From the NCBI GenBank assembly GCA_903813345.2, contig CAIIXF020000012.1, positions 31,500,501-31,564,500 on the forward strand: a DNA stretch of 64,000 bases, given 5' to 3'. The notes under the pieces were generated by a model. It was not told where the DNA came from and did not search any database. It saw only the letters and a list, made by a program, of their open reading frames with translations. The stretch is from Owenia fusiformis. Its lineage: Eukaryota > Annelida > Polychaeta > Sabellida > Oweniidae. Positions 32,501 through 43,859 of this stretch are shown here, one piece after another (position 1 is the stretch's first letter; every line of letters starts with the position of its first letter). The position numbers and the translations under genes were made by a program.

Positions 32501-35500
32501 TGTTTTAAAAATAGAAACAAGGCTTTTTATTTTTAAATAGCGTGCGACATCTTTTAATGGTACAAGTACATATAGTAATTAAAAACTAATAAAAAAGAAA
32601 GGCCTCTGTGCAACGCTACGTTAGATGTGCCTGACATCTATTTTGTATAGGTTGTAACAAGTAAAAGAACATTATTTAAAAATATGATTTTTATATGTAA
32701 TGAATAACTTTATACTTAATGAATCTTACACCGTTAGATTTTTTATTTATACGATGTTTAATCTTCTTCTCTTAAAGTACTCTAACAAACGTCAATTTTG
32801 ACGACGAACGATTCTCTGGACCACTTGGGTACATATCAGAGGCGTTGAATACTCGAAACTATCTCAGAAAAATCTACCTTGACGAATGCACAGAGAGGGG
32901 TCAGAAACCAGAGGTCTTGCCCGGCCCGGCCGATTATGATCCGCCAGAGGGCGCTCTTGGATCAACGGACATTTTGGAAGCTGAAGGTGAGGAAAAGGGG
33001 AAACCTCGAGAGGTTATGGAGATGGGTACATCTGTGAATTATGGGTATTTTTCTCCCTGGGTAAGAATCAGGCCCGTAAGACACTTTTCTCCAAGGGGGG
33101 TGCGGTTTTTAGCTTACTAAAGAGAATATAAAATTGTCATTTTTTTGCCGCGTAAATCAAATCGCGTAAGACAGAGGGGGGGGGGTCAGTTACTCCCTAT
33201 ATTGGTTTGGAATTAACAAATGCATGCAACTTCCAAACGTTCCAATTGTTTTGTGGGAGGTGTGAGGAGTGGTCCACTCCCCCTAGAAAATTTTACAGTT
33301 TTGAGATGCTATTGGTGCTTTCTGGGCACTTTCAAAGTGTAAGTTTCAAAGTAGTACGCCACCACCACGGGAATAAGAATTGAGTGATTAAAAAACAAAG
33401 CATTGAGGGGGGTCTGGGGGTTCTCCCCCAGGAAAATTTTGAAATTTGGTTGTATTTGGAGGGAATTTGCAACCATCTGGTACGCCTGTGCGTTATGAGT
33501 CAATATGAAAAATGTGATTTTTTTTCAAATTCTTTTGGGGGTGTCAAAGAGGATGAGAGGGTGAAGTGGGGTGGGGTGCCAGTAGGGGAGCAAGGGGTTG
33601 TCCCCCAGAAACATTGACCATATCAAGGTGCTATTTGATGATGTCTGGGCACTTAAAAAATGTCTGAGACAATACATGAAATTCAGAATATTTTCTTTTG
33701 TTTTGTGGGGGATGTGAGGGGTGGCTAATTCTCCTAGAAAATTTTACAATTTAAAGATGATATTTGGTGCTTCTGGGCACTTTTAAAGTGTATTAGTCAA
33801 TAAAAACATTGAAAAACAATCACAATATTTTTCAAATTTTGGGGGTGTCAAAGGGGGGGAGGGGTGCCAGAGTGGGAGGTGGGGCTGGGGTGCCAGAGGG
33901 GGAGCAAGTGTTTGTCCCCCATATCGAAATTTACAATATCAAGGTGCTATTCGAGTTTGGGCACTTTAAAAGTGCCTATTTCTCAAGAAAATTTTACAAT
34001 TTTAAGATGCTATTTGGTGCTTTCTGGGCACTTTCAAAGGGTATGAGTCAAGGGGGGTGTTAAGGGTGGGGGGATGCCAGAGGGGGAGGTGGAGTGGGGA
34101 TGCCAGAGGGCGAGTAAGTGTTAGTCTTCCTGAATCATTAACTTTATCAAGGAGCTATTTGATGATGTCTGGGCAATTTAAAAGTGTCTGAGACAATACA
34201 TAAAACAAATTCAGAACTTTTCCATTGTTTTGTTTGGGGTGTGAGGGGTGGCCACTCCCCCTAGAAAATTTTACAATTTTACGACTCTATTTGGTGCTTT
34301 CTGGGCACTTTCAAAGTGTATGAGTCAATTAAAGAATTTGAGAAAATCACAATTTTTTTTTTGGGGGGGGGGTCAAGGGGGGGGGGCGGCGGAGGAGGGG
34401 TTATGCAAGTGCAAGATGCAAGAGGGGGAGTAAGTCCCCCAGAAACACTAACTATATCAAGGAGCTATTTAAAAGTGTCTGAGACAAAACTCTTAAATAA
34501 ATTTAGAACTTTTCCATTGTTTTGTGGGGGTGTGAGGGGTGGCCAATACCCCTAGAAAATTTTACAATTTCAAGATGCTATTTGGTGCTTTCTTGGTACT
34601 TTCAAAGTGTATGAGTCAATGAAAAAAAAATTATAAAAATAAATATTTTTCAAAAAAAAAAATTTTCAAATTTTTTTTTTCAAATTTATTTTGGGGGGTG
34701 ACAAAGGGGGGTGCGGTCGCACCCATCGCACCCCCCCATCTGACGGCCCTGAGAATGGATATTTATTGCAAATTAATTGGCCGAATAATGAAAATATGTA
34801 ATATGTATTGATCAATCGAATCTACCATATACTAGTAGTCACTACTAGGTACTCAAATGTTTGAGCTATGTCTATAAATATTTAGGGAAGAAGTTTGGTG
34901 TGAAAGGCAATGAAGAAATCTATGGCGCTGACTTGAATGGCGTGAGACAGATGATAATCTACGGGCTGAAGGGGATGGCAGCGTATGCCAGACACGCGGA
35001 TATCCTTGGAGAAGGCAGTGTAGAAATTGCAGACTTCACACTTGATGTAAGAATCAAGTCAAGTGCACAGTATAATAAATTAATTAATTATGATTAAAAG
35101 TAAATCAGATGTCTATTGTAATCCATCAATCATATTCGTTCTGGTATTTCATGCAGCTATTTTTGTAAAGAGGCCGCTAATGTTGCAAATGACAACTATT
35201 ATTATAATGGAATAACTTGAACAAAAAAAAATCAAAATCAGTGGAACGTACTACGTTCGCAATTTCACTGTAACTTACATTCAGATTTTAGACTTTCTAA
35301 TTGATGGCCCCGAAGATATGCGACATGACCTCGCTCATAACTTGGGCCTAGCGCTGAAAGTTGGGGAGATGAACCTCAAAGGCTTGGAACTCTTAGACAA
35401 AGGACACAAGCTGAAATTTGGAAACCCAACTCCACATGAAGTGTCTACAGCACCCGTGCCTGGCAAGGTATGGCGGGCTTGATTTAGGTTGACACCGGCA

Positions 35501-37918
35501 GGGCCAGTGATTTTATGTAGTTTTTAATAATATGTAATTTTATATATTGGCGTGACACTTAAATAAATAAATACATACATACATACATATAACAAAACAA
35601 AACAAATCGTTAATGTATATTTGGAGTTTTCAGTCCTATTATATCAGCCCATCGTTATGTCTGTATGTATTACTATTATATATAGTTCTTGAACCCAAAT
35701 ATTTTCCAATATTTGAAAGGCCCTGTTTTTTTATTGGTCATAAACCAAAAAGGAAAAATTATGAAAAATATTCACGACCCAATACAGTACTGTACTGTAC
35801 TGTACAAACTACGATTTTCTGAAATGAGTCGCTTGGATTATTCTTTGAATGTGTTTTGTTTTGAAGGCAATTCTGGTGTCTGGCCACGATATTCAAGATC
35901 TGCACAAAATTCTCGAACTAACAGAAGGCACGGAGATAAACGTTTACACCCACGGGGAGTTACTTCCAGCTCACGGGTACCCTAAGCTACAGGAGTTTAA
36001 GGTAAATTATTTCGAACATGAACACGCGTACGACTTTGATGATTTTACCACTTTGTGCGAAACTGGGCTATATGTTACAAAACTTTAAGTGGGTGTGTAC
36101 TTTTAAAATAGAACGACACACCCGAAAGTGATAAAGTCCAATCATTAGCAAAAAAACAATTATTACTTGCAATTGATACATTATACATTCCAATTGGCTA
36201 TCCGCATTGTCACCATTCAACGTCGATATCTGAATCTCGTTTCTTATAAAATAATGGTACTGGATCAATTTCCGAGCAATTCGTTCAGTGCTATCACAGG
36301 CTTGAGCGCACCGAACGACCTGCAACGGAGAATGGCAGCGCTCTTTATATGGATGACTTGTTTATCTTGTTTACCTTCTAGCACTTTGTGGGCCACTTTG
36401 GAGGTGCCTGGCAGAATCAAAAATTTGAATTCCCTACCTTCCCGGGGCCAATTGTCATAACAACAAATTGTCTTGTGGAGCCGTTGAAATCCTACAAAAA
36501 CAGAATATTTACCCTCAATGAATGTGGCTTCTCGGGGGTGCCTCACCTTGATATTAACAAGCCTAACGCGTTTGATCCAGTTTTGAAGATCGCCAATGAA
36601 ATGCGTGGGTTCACTGAGACAAGCGCAAAGGCGTCTAATAATAAGGTCCTGACGATTGGCTTCGGACATGATGCCATTCTTGCCAACGCTGATAAGGTAT
36701 AAACAATCAATTTAAGCCGTAGTCACATTTTCTCTACGACGGGCGTACGGTGGCCGTAGCTTCACAAAATCGATACAGAAAATCTACATCAGACTGCTTA
36801 TCTCTATATTTAATGCTGCTATTTTTCTCTCAATTTTGGGAAGCTACGGCCGCCGTACGGTTGTCGTAGATCAAATGTGACTGAGGCATAAAGAAATAGT
36901 AGGCCTATCAAGAAGGGGTTCGAGCCAAATGCGTTTTATGAACTCATATTTTCACACTATAACACTATGTATTGATCGTCAGCATATTTATCAATTAGCA
37001 AAGTCTTAACCACTATCATGATCTACGATGAAAATAGAGAACAAATTGTAACTTTTATAATTGCTTACTACCCCTCTATGATTTGCAGGAATTCCCCATG
37101 AATAGCGTGTATTCAAGTCTGTTTATGTTCTCTGATTGCCAAACTATTGAAGGGGAGTGTATATGAATTTCATACGATGTTAGATGATTCTACGTTAAAT
37201 TTCAAATCAAAAAATAAAAGTTCAAAAATGTAACCTTGTAAATAGGCGTCTTTCAACGTGGGTGTACCTCAGCTCTTCTCTCATGGTTCCACCAATAACA
37301 TACCAATATACGTATTTAGTTACTAGTAGTTTCACCATGGTTTGACTTAGTGAAAGTACAAAATATATATATATATATATAACATTACTTTCCTTACAGG
37401 TTATTGAAGCTGTACAGACGGGTGGATTGAAGCGCGTATTTGTTGTTGGTGGATGTGATGGTTCTGAGAATAAACGTAGTTACTACACAAGCATTGTTGA
37501 CAATCTCCCGAAGGAAACTATAGTTCTCACACTTGGTTGTGCTAAGTACAGGTTTAATAGCCACGATCTGGGGATGCTCGGAGACAGCGGAATACCCCGT
37601 CTTCTTGATATGGGGCAGTGTAATGACGCCTATGGGGCTGTCGTTGTGGCATCCGCCTTAGCCAAGGCGTTCAACACTGATGTGAATTCCTTACCGCTAT
37701 CTATTGCGTTGTCGTGGTTTGAGCAAAAAGCGGTTGCCGTGCTACTATCGCTGTTGCACCTTGGGATTAAGAACATTCGCGTTGGGCCAGTTCTACCAGC
37801 GTTCATAACGCCAACTGTACTCGATATTCTTGTTGAAAAGTTTAACATTCAACCAACTGATAATCGGCACCCACTGGATGATCTACATTTAATGATGGGC
37901 AATGAATCAAAAAAGTAA
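29572..37918 (+). CDS. HCP: hybrid cluster protein (HCP, hydroxylamine/NO reductase) with mitochondrial presequence, 8 exons
   Basis: Exons 29572-29761, 32273-32480, 32778-32986, 34886-35046, 35285-35467, 35867-36001, 36382-36696 and 37400-37918 join in frame (639 residues; intron phases 1,2,1,0,0,0,0; all GT-AG). Residues 1-64, from exon 1, look like a mitochondrial targeting peptide: basic, Ser/Ala-rich, almost no acids early on, with RRSLATAV near the end. The core begins at Met65 with C67-x2-C70-x8-C79-x5-C85, the N-terminal Fe-S cluster motif of Desulfovibrio-type HCP rather than the E. coli spacing. The hybrid-cluster ligands are present: His324 (SGHD), Glu348 (THGELLPAH), Cys392 (TTNC), Cys486 (VGGCDG), Cys514 (LGCAKYRF), Cys541 (GQCND) and Glu575 (SWFEQKAV). 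Spacing from His to the third Cys matches the bacterial enzyme. HCP reduces nitric oxide to nitrous oxide, and hydroxylamine to ammonia in vitro. The electron donor here is unknown; no Hcr-like reductase is fused or nearby. Introns 1 and 7 carry MITEs and intron 3 a G-rich repeat. Confidence 0.95.
30777..31290. mobile_element. TIR element in HCP intron 1, ~514 bp
   Basis: The left end CACACCGGAATAGCCTGACA and the following GTTGTCACAAATGGCGGACA, TAACCGTCG are repeated inverted at the right as CGACGGTTA, TGTCCGCCATTTGTGACAAC and TGTCAGGCTATTCCGGTGTG: about 75 bp of near-perfect terminal inverted repeat. The interior has a 104-codon open frame without recognisable domain, likely chance. It lies inside the first intron of the HCP gene. 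Confidence 0.85.
32095..32210. repeat. interspersed element, short copy (GCAAAATGTCACCACC family)
   Basis: Shares ATTAACATGCAAAATGTCAC, CAGCCATTTGTTACAGACAC and GAATATAACAAAATG...CACTTCTGGAGGTGAC with elements at about 47655-47775 and 56220-56400. This copy lacks the GACCGCCGAACACC microsatellite expansion seen at 56276. Located in HCP intron 1, just before exon 2. Confidence 0.6.
33120..34760. repeat. G-rich repeat array filling HCP intron 3
   Basis: The word series TGTGAGGGGTGGCCACTCCC, CCTAGAAAATTTTACAATTT, AAGATGCTATTTGGTGCTTT and CTGGGCACTTTCAAAGTGTA recurs about five times, near 33255, 33708, 33975, 34235 and 34530. A second word (AGGAGCTATTTGATGATGTC, TGGGCA, GTGTCTGAGACAA) alternates with it. 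The strand is strikingly G-rich (runs of 8-10 G near 33178 and 34370), unlike the AT-rich surroundings. The open frames in it are Gly-rich artefacts of the G runs. Confidence 0.8.
36722..36881. mobile_element. short TIR element in HCP intron 7, ~160 bp
   Basis: GTCACATTTTCTCTACGACG, GGCGTACGGTGGCCGTAGCT on the left pair with AGCTACGGCCGCCGTACGGT and TCGTAGATCAAATGTGAC on the right; the spacer includes AAATCGATACAGAAAATCTA and CTGCTTATCTCTATATTTAA. A second, somewhat eroded copy lies downstream of the gene at about 38805-38957. Confidence 0.8.
37067..37161. mobile_element. TACACTCCCC-family MITE, very short copy in HCP intron 7
   Basis: TACTACCCCTCTATGATTTG on the left and CCAAACTATTGAAGGGGAGT plus GTA on the right are inverted versions of the family end (TACACTCCCCTTCAAAAGTT). 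Only ~95 bp in all. Listed with moderate confidence because the left end is diverged. Confidence 0.5.
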
Positions 37919-37959
37919 AATGATATGTGAACAATATATTCCATAATATGCAGACTAAA

Positions 37960-38272
37960 TACACTCTCCTCAAAACGTTTGGATACACTTACGCTCCCAT
38001 TTCAATACCTTTAAAACAAAATATTTTTAGATATTTTTTTTATTTATTTATCTATTTATTTATTTTTCTCTATTGAAACATGACAAGTACAATAATTAAA
38101 AACAGTTCAGCTATTTTTCACACCACTGCACCCCCATTCATGCAATAAAAATCATGCAATTGATTCTTTTGCTCTATTTGAGGGGTACATATTTTGACAA
38201 AAACAGATTTAAGCCATGTTTGCATGTTTTCCAATGGAATGTCAAGGTTATCAAACATTTATGGGGAGTGTA
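37960..38272. mobile_element. TACACTCCCC-family MITE, ~313 bp
   Basis: Left end TACACTCTCCTCAAAACGTTTGG (first 20: TACACTCTCCTCAAAACGTT); right end TCAAACATTTATGGGGAGTG plus TA. The ends are inverted copies of the family consensus seen at 42961 and 43633. No coding capacity. It begins 42 bp after the HCP stop codon, so it probably lies in the 3' untranslated region. Confidence 0.65.
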
Positions 38273-38804
38273 CAATCGTGACTACTGTAACAATAACATG
38301 GTAACAGTAGTGGATGCTCTTCTCAGCCAGCTTTGATCAGACTTTGTCTAAAAAAAGCTAGAATTTAATGAGAGTTATGAGACCCCTTCGTTATTTTGTG
38401 GCCCGGTGCAAGAGTACTTGAAATGAAAATGAATCACTTTGGGGTTTTATTTTAAGTGATGGTAATCATTTTCCGACAAGATTGTAAAAATTAGAAAATT
38501 GAGTTCAGTATTCAGTATTCTAATAAAAGCGTATTGATTTTTTAGTGTATATATTTTTAAAGTAAATCTTGTTGGGAGGAAAAGAGAGAGTAGCACATAG
38601 AATTGAGGCGTTTCTTGCATTTTTAAAGAATCAAAACTTACTGGGGAGAGTGTAGAAATGATAACGATCTGTTTTTCCAACGCATAATACTCAAGAAATG
38701 TAGGCTATTTACAATGTACGAGTATAAACACAATATAAATAAATAAAGTAAAGGCAACATATTTTTTTGCATATCAATCAAGATTTTTATATCCCAATAG
38801 CATT

Positions 38805-38957
38805 TGCAGTACGGTGGGTGTAGGTTTACAAAATCGATATAGAAAATATACATCATACTGCTTATCCCTATATTTTATGCTGCATATTCCTCTCGATTTG
38901 TGGAAGCTACGGTCTCCGTACGGTTGCCGTATAGATCTAATGTGACTGAGGCGTAAC
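38805..38957. mobile_element. second copy of the GTACGG short TIR element
   Basis: Contains GCAGTACGGTGGGTGTAGG, AAAATCGATATAGAAAATAT, CTGCTTATCCCTATATTTTA, AAGCTACGGTCTCCGTACGG and TAATGTGACTGAGGC, closely following the element in HCP intron 7 (36722-36881). The left end is truncated. Confidence 0.7.
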
Positions 38958-39361
38958 ACAATACACATGCTGCATTAGCTCAAAATTACAAACACACACT
39001 CAAAAGGTTCGCCAATATCACTCCTTCACCTACTACACAGTATTTAGTGAATAAACTGTCTAATTTGAGGCGTCGCGGTGACTAAATTTATTATGGGGGC
39101 TGTAGATGAGCTCACCCAACTCAATTCACCACTTAGCTATAGTTCTGTCAAGACTGTAAATTGACAGACAAAATTGTGAATTTATCGATATTCAACATGT
39201 GTTTTATCGCAATTTAAGCGTTTAACGCGTCAACTTCAGCACAATTATTAATCGATAAAAGTTTAGTGTACATTGTGTTTTACAAGTTGTGTAGATTTGT
39301 ATGTTATATTTGATTTAATATTATTCAATTATCTCGAGATTTGTACAAATATTCGCTCAAG

Positions 39362-39798
39362 TAACATCTGGAAATGTTGGCATTTGTATTTTAACCACAT
39401 GTTTATGGTCAATATTATTAGTACGATAAATCTCAACTATAATGAGTTGAACTCAAAGGATAGGGGTGTAAAAATTGGTAGAGACTTCAGAGTGTAAAAT
39501 GTTAAAAGCAATTAAAAGCAAGCAAACATGCCGTTTTCATTACGATCCTATTTTCTTTGGTCCATTTTCTTTCAGATCACCTAACATCTGGAAATGTTGG
39601 CATTTGTATTTTAACCACATGTTAGTGGTCAATATTATAGTACGATAAATCTCAACTATAATGAGTTGAACTCAAAGGATAGGGGTGTAAAAATTGGTAG
39701 AGACTTCAGAGTGTAAAATGTTAAAAGCAATTAAAAGCAAGCAAACATGCCGTTTTCATTACGATCCTATTTTCTTTGGTCCATTTTCTTTCAGATCA
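39362..39798. repeat. 220-bp tandem duplication, nearly identical
   Basis: The segment starting TAACATCTGGAAATGTTGGC and ending CCATTTTCTTTCAGATCAC occurs twice back to back, the second starting at 39582. The copies differ by only a few bases (for example GTTTATGG against GTTAGTGG, and one missing base), so the duplication is recent or an assembly artefact. No coding role is apparent. Confidence 0.9.
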
Positions 39799-42221
39799 CT
39801 TAAACATTGAATGATTGTCCTGAGCTGAAACCAAAACTGTTGGAAGGCCTTTAGAAATTGGCCAGGACAAGGAATAAGTGCAAAGAGATATATTGTAAAG
39901 GTTTGCCAGTTTATTCAAAATTTCTTTCAATTGTTGCCTGCTGGCGCATCAAGAAGCTAACAAAGTGGTCAAATTTTGAGTCAGAAAAAAAATTTGGGCC
40001 CATATTTCCAAAAATTGGGCCCACATTTGATAAATTTAAGATCCGTTTTTTGATAATTTGGCCTAAAAATATCATTATGCACAAGTGAAGTCTAGCATTG
40101 TTGTATAAGTGTATAATTATTGTCAGAATAAATACGGACTATATATATTGAATATTGTCACAATATAATAGAATTATGTTATGTTAAAATGCTAATTAAA
40201 GGTCGACCGGGCCGCTCTCTAGCTGTGTGCAAATCATCGGCGAATTTAAAGGTTGATACAACATGACAAACTGACCGAGTAAGTTAAAGGCAGGCAGCAA
40301 CATCGTAGCATAGTACTATCCCTAATAATTGCACATTTCCAAATGGTTACAAGAAGTAAACCTTGAATAATATATATTTCATGTTGCACCCGGGCGATAT
40401 TTCAAGATTTGGTTACTAATAGACAAAGGGTTTATGTCAACGTTTACTCAATGGGTCGATTTACATTTTATAACGAATTAAAATCGGGATAATTCAGAAT
40501 ATGAAAAAAGACATTTAAACAAGTCCGTGGCGCAACTACAAAAACGCTGCTAAAATGGGTTTATGTAAATTACGGACCAATTTGTCCAATTATTGGACTT
40601 AGCGATAATATTGAGCGCAAACTGTTGATATCGTCTTTATGAATCGTCATAAAAGGTAAAAACGTCGAAGGTATTTCGCATTATTAAAGATCAATATACC
40701 ACAGTACAGCTGTTCCAGAAATTCAATTGATTTTAAATAGATTTTCTTTCTTAAGCAATTAAAAATTCCCTATGCAATAGCATCTGTTACATTGGAAAAT
40801 CGAAAACATTTCTTGTTAGGATATCTTGAATTAAACATCTTGATTTCATACGTGTAGCTGAAATGATATAAAAGAAATCTAGGAAATGATTAGAGCCATT
40901 CCTTGACGCGAATTGCTAGAGAAAGACGGGGATAAAGGGATATAATCGTATCAAGATTGGACCATGATATTCGTATCAGAGCTTGCGATGCGGAGTGAAT
41001 ATGAGCCGCCATATATTCAAATTCGCCAAAATGTATCCGAGCGAAAGTCAGTTCCAATCGTAAGTTTTTTTCTCGATCGGTGGGACTTTCGTTCGTTTGT
41101 GTTGCTGGTGCCAAAATCGACATATCTCTGCGCTCGCTTGAAGTGTTTGCTGCTAGGTGTTTACCTCAGTGTTTTACGAGTTACTATATCAAAGGACGAA
41201 CGAATGTCATATTGACAATTCACACACAGCTACTACATGTAGCTAGGCAAGGTGTGTCCGATTCCAGGCAATCCAAACACAGTGTGTGACATATCAATAA
41301 CACATGCAAGGTCACTAGTTAGACAGTTGTCATGGTGACGAATGGACTTTTCACATTGGATTTGATGACTTGACCCTTGCAAAAAATGTCATTGAAAATG
41401 TGTTCTTTTAGTGATTTCGTTCCTTTTGGATGATTTTGTAGAAAATAAATTGCAATGTGTGAAAAGAAAAGAATTTAAGCCAATGCATTGTAGCTGCTTC
41501 ATTCCACTCAGGCGTTGTTTCCTAAACGTTGCATTCCCGCTGCGCGGTCATGCTAAGGTTTGGAAACAACACCTTCATGGTATGATTCAGCAAACAATGC
41601 ACTGAGTCCAGGGCTTAAATCCTTAAATATATGTAGATCGTCACGAGGACTTACACAAAATAGTTGCCACGGGTCCTTCGACTCGTTCCACAATAACACA
41701 TTTCAAAACCAGAGTGTTCCGCTTACCAGTCTATTCCATAGTTTTGTTTTACCGCTTATGAGGCTACCTGGCTTTTCTGGCTGATCACCGTATCGAAATT
41801 ATGTCTGCCGGGGAAATGCTTGTATGAAATATCATAGTTTTCTTTTTTTGATTCAAAATGGCAGCATGGTCAATATATAACGTTTAGCTCTTCAATATTC
41901 TAACATTTAGTGACAGGACACAAAATAATACGATTCGGCGCTGGGTTCGGAAGTTAACAATTCGGTACAGTATGTGACTAGAATTAAGATGAGGCATATA
42001 TGGTAAACTATAGTAAAATATAACATGATATTTCAAATAAATATTTTATTTTATATTCTTGGGGACGTAAATTGTAAAATTCTTATCTTTTTATTTTCTG
42101 TCAATACAGTATATCCATAATTACAACGTTTGATTAAAGGATTCTAATTTAGCCAAATTTCTGACCTCGTTCCCCTGAATATCTAGAGAAGCTGGAACGC
42201 ACTTGCATAGGCAGGGACACA

Positions 42222-42394
42222 ACCGGTGTAAAAGGGTAGGTGGTCCTATCAAATTTTGGTCCTACTCTCTATTGATTTATATGGTGACTTAATTACAATT
42301 ATTTTCCTTATTATTTATACACAGTCAGGGCCACTAAGGGCCGTAGGGAAAGGGGACCATAATCCCCAGGGGCCATAATTTCTTTCACACCGGA
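42222..42394. mobile_element. ACCGGTGTAAAAGGGT-family MITE, copy 1
   Basis: Starts ACCGGTGTAAAAGGGTAGG and ends AATTTCTTTCACACCGG. It shares TCAAATTTTGGTCCTACTCT, GATTTATATGGTGAC and GGGGACCATAATCCCCAGGG with a reverse-orientation copy at 52173-52348. About 173 bp, no coding capacity. Confidence 0.8.
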
Positions 42395-42960
42395 ATGATC
42401 CGGTAACTTGGAACAATATGGCTCTAACATCCTACTTCAAAAAAGGAGTGAATTCTTTGTATTTTTGTAACTGTCGATTTGATCATGATGTTTGATTGTC
42501 ACGTTAATTAAATAGTTTTATACTTTGAAAAGAATCGCAACTCAAAATCACAAGTTTGTTTTTTAGATTTTATTTCGCTTCTTCGTACAATAATTAATAT
42601 CTATTTTAAATTGATAGTATCTATTTTGTACATCTCGATAAATATAAAATGAATGATTGAAATATATATATTTCCATCGATTTATAAACTCTATACTAGT
42701 TATACCATGGGCTTTCAATTAGAGTTGAAAGCCCATGGTTACACTTACAGGTATGTCGATTATTTAAACAAATGGTCATTTCAAATAAACCATTTCACAA
42801 ATAGCTTAAATATATTGACCAAATTTACCATGTCGCGGGTTGCTGGTAGCAATGCCTGTAAACTAAATTTAAGAGTTTGTCCAAAACTATCCATAAGATA
42901 ATCTTTTTCTGATCGGAAGCATTGCTACTTTTAGTCTAGATCATCACGATTTAGTCAATA

Positions 42961-43183
42961 TACACTCCCCTTCATAAGTTTTGCAGTCGGGTGTTTTCTT
43001 TCGATTGCATATCAATTTAGCCTTTCAATGTTTGAACCTTTATTCTGTTGATTTAATCACTATACATGTAGTTTTGAAATAAATGAATTTTGTAAATAGC
43101 GCAACATTCTAAAGCATCCAATATTTCATGAAAAATGATTTAAAAGAAGAATTCCGTTAGCCAGACTTATGAAGGGGAGTGTA
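42961..43183. mobile_element. TACACTCCCC-family MITE, ~223 bp
   Basis: Left end TACACTCCCCTTCATAAGTT plus TTGCAG; right end AGACTTATGAAGGGGAGTGT plus A. The terminal inverted repeat is about 24 bp. This is the cleanest full copy of the family in the window and defines its structure: TA-ACTCCCCTT... with an AT-rich interior and no frame. Confidence 0.85.
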
Positions 43184-43632
43184 CTTTTTATTTTTGAGAG
43201 GTCAGCTATCAATTCTAAAAATAATGTCACTATATTTTCTTGGAACTTTATTCCAGCATTCGATGAAGGCCGGTTCTATATAATGTGTCATCGGGAGTCC
43301 ATTGCCAAAATATTCTTAGCTATGAAAACCCCGACTGTCGTAGCCATTGTAATGGTAATGTTAAGTTAACAATAGGAAGAACTCTTTGGTAATGGACCCC
43401 TGGTTAAAAGCATTACAATTAAACTACTATATCAAATTAACTATAGTTACAGTCTATTTGTTTCCACGGTTCATCTTTCATCTACACCCCCCCCACACAC
43501 ACACACACTTACACATTAACCGTTTTATGGCACTTTCTCGATCTACTTTTTACATATCGATCCTAAATACAAAATATTACTGCATAATTATATACTATCT
43601 CTCAATATCATACATAAATACACACTCTAAAA

Positions 43633-43859
43633 ACACTCCCCTTCAAAAGTTTAGCAACGCAGTCCCCTTCAAAAGTTTGGCAACGCAATCCCCTTCATAA
43701 ATTTGGCAACGCAGTCTCCTCATTGGAATCTGATAGCTTGCTTGTTTTTTAAATCATCTCTCACATTAGGTCACGTTGACTGGTGATTCTCTCAATTCAC
43801 TAATGATTAACAATTGAAGGGTTATTGTTGCCGCAATGCGGTCTTTTGGAGGGGAGTGT
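43633..43859. mobile_element. TACACTCCCC-family MITE with triplicated left end
   Basis: The left end TCCCCTTCAAAAGTTTAGCA, ACGCAG is repeated three times in a row (43638-43715, 26-bp period, third copy with ATAAATT). The right end GGTCTTTTGGAGGGGAGTGT is single. The interior continues with GTCACGTTGACTGG and a short AT-rich sequence. Confidence 0.8.

Noticed and set aside
33120-34555. Several Gly-rich plus-strand frames
   Set aside because: Products of G runs in the intron 3 repeat array of the HCP gene; they end at random and carry no domain.
29572-37918. HCP as bacterial contamination
   Set aside because: Seven in-frame spliceosomal introns, a targeting-peptide exon and MITE families shared with the rest of the window show it is part of this eukaryotic genome.
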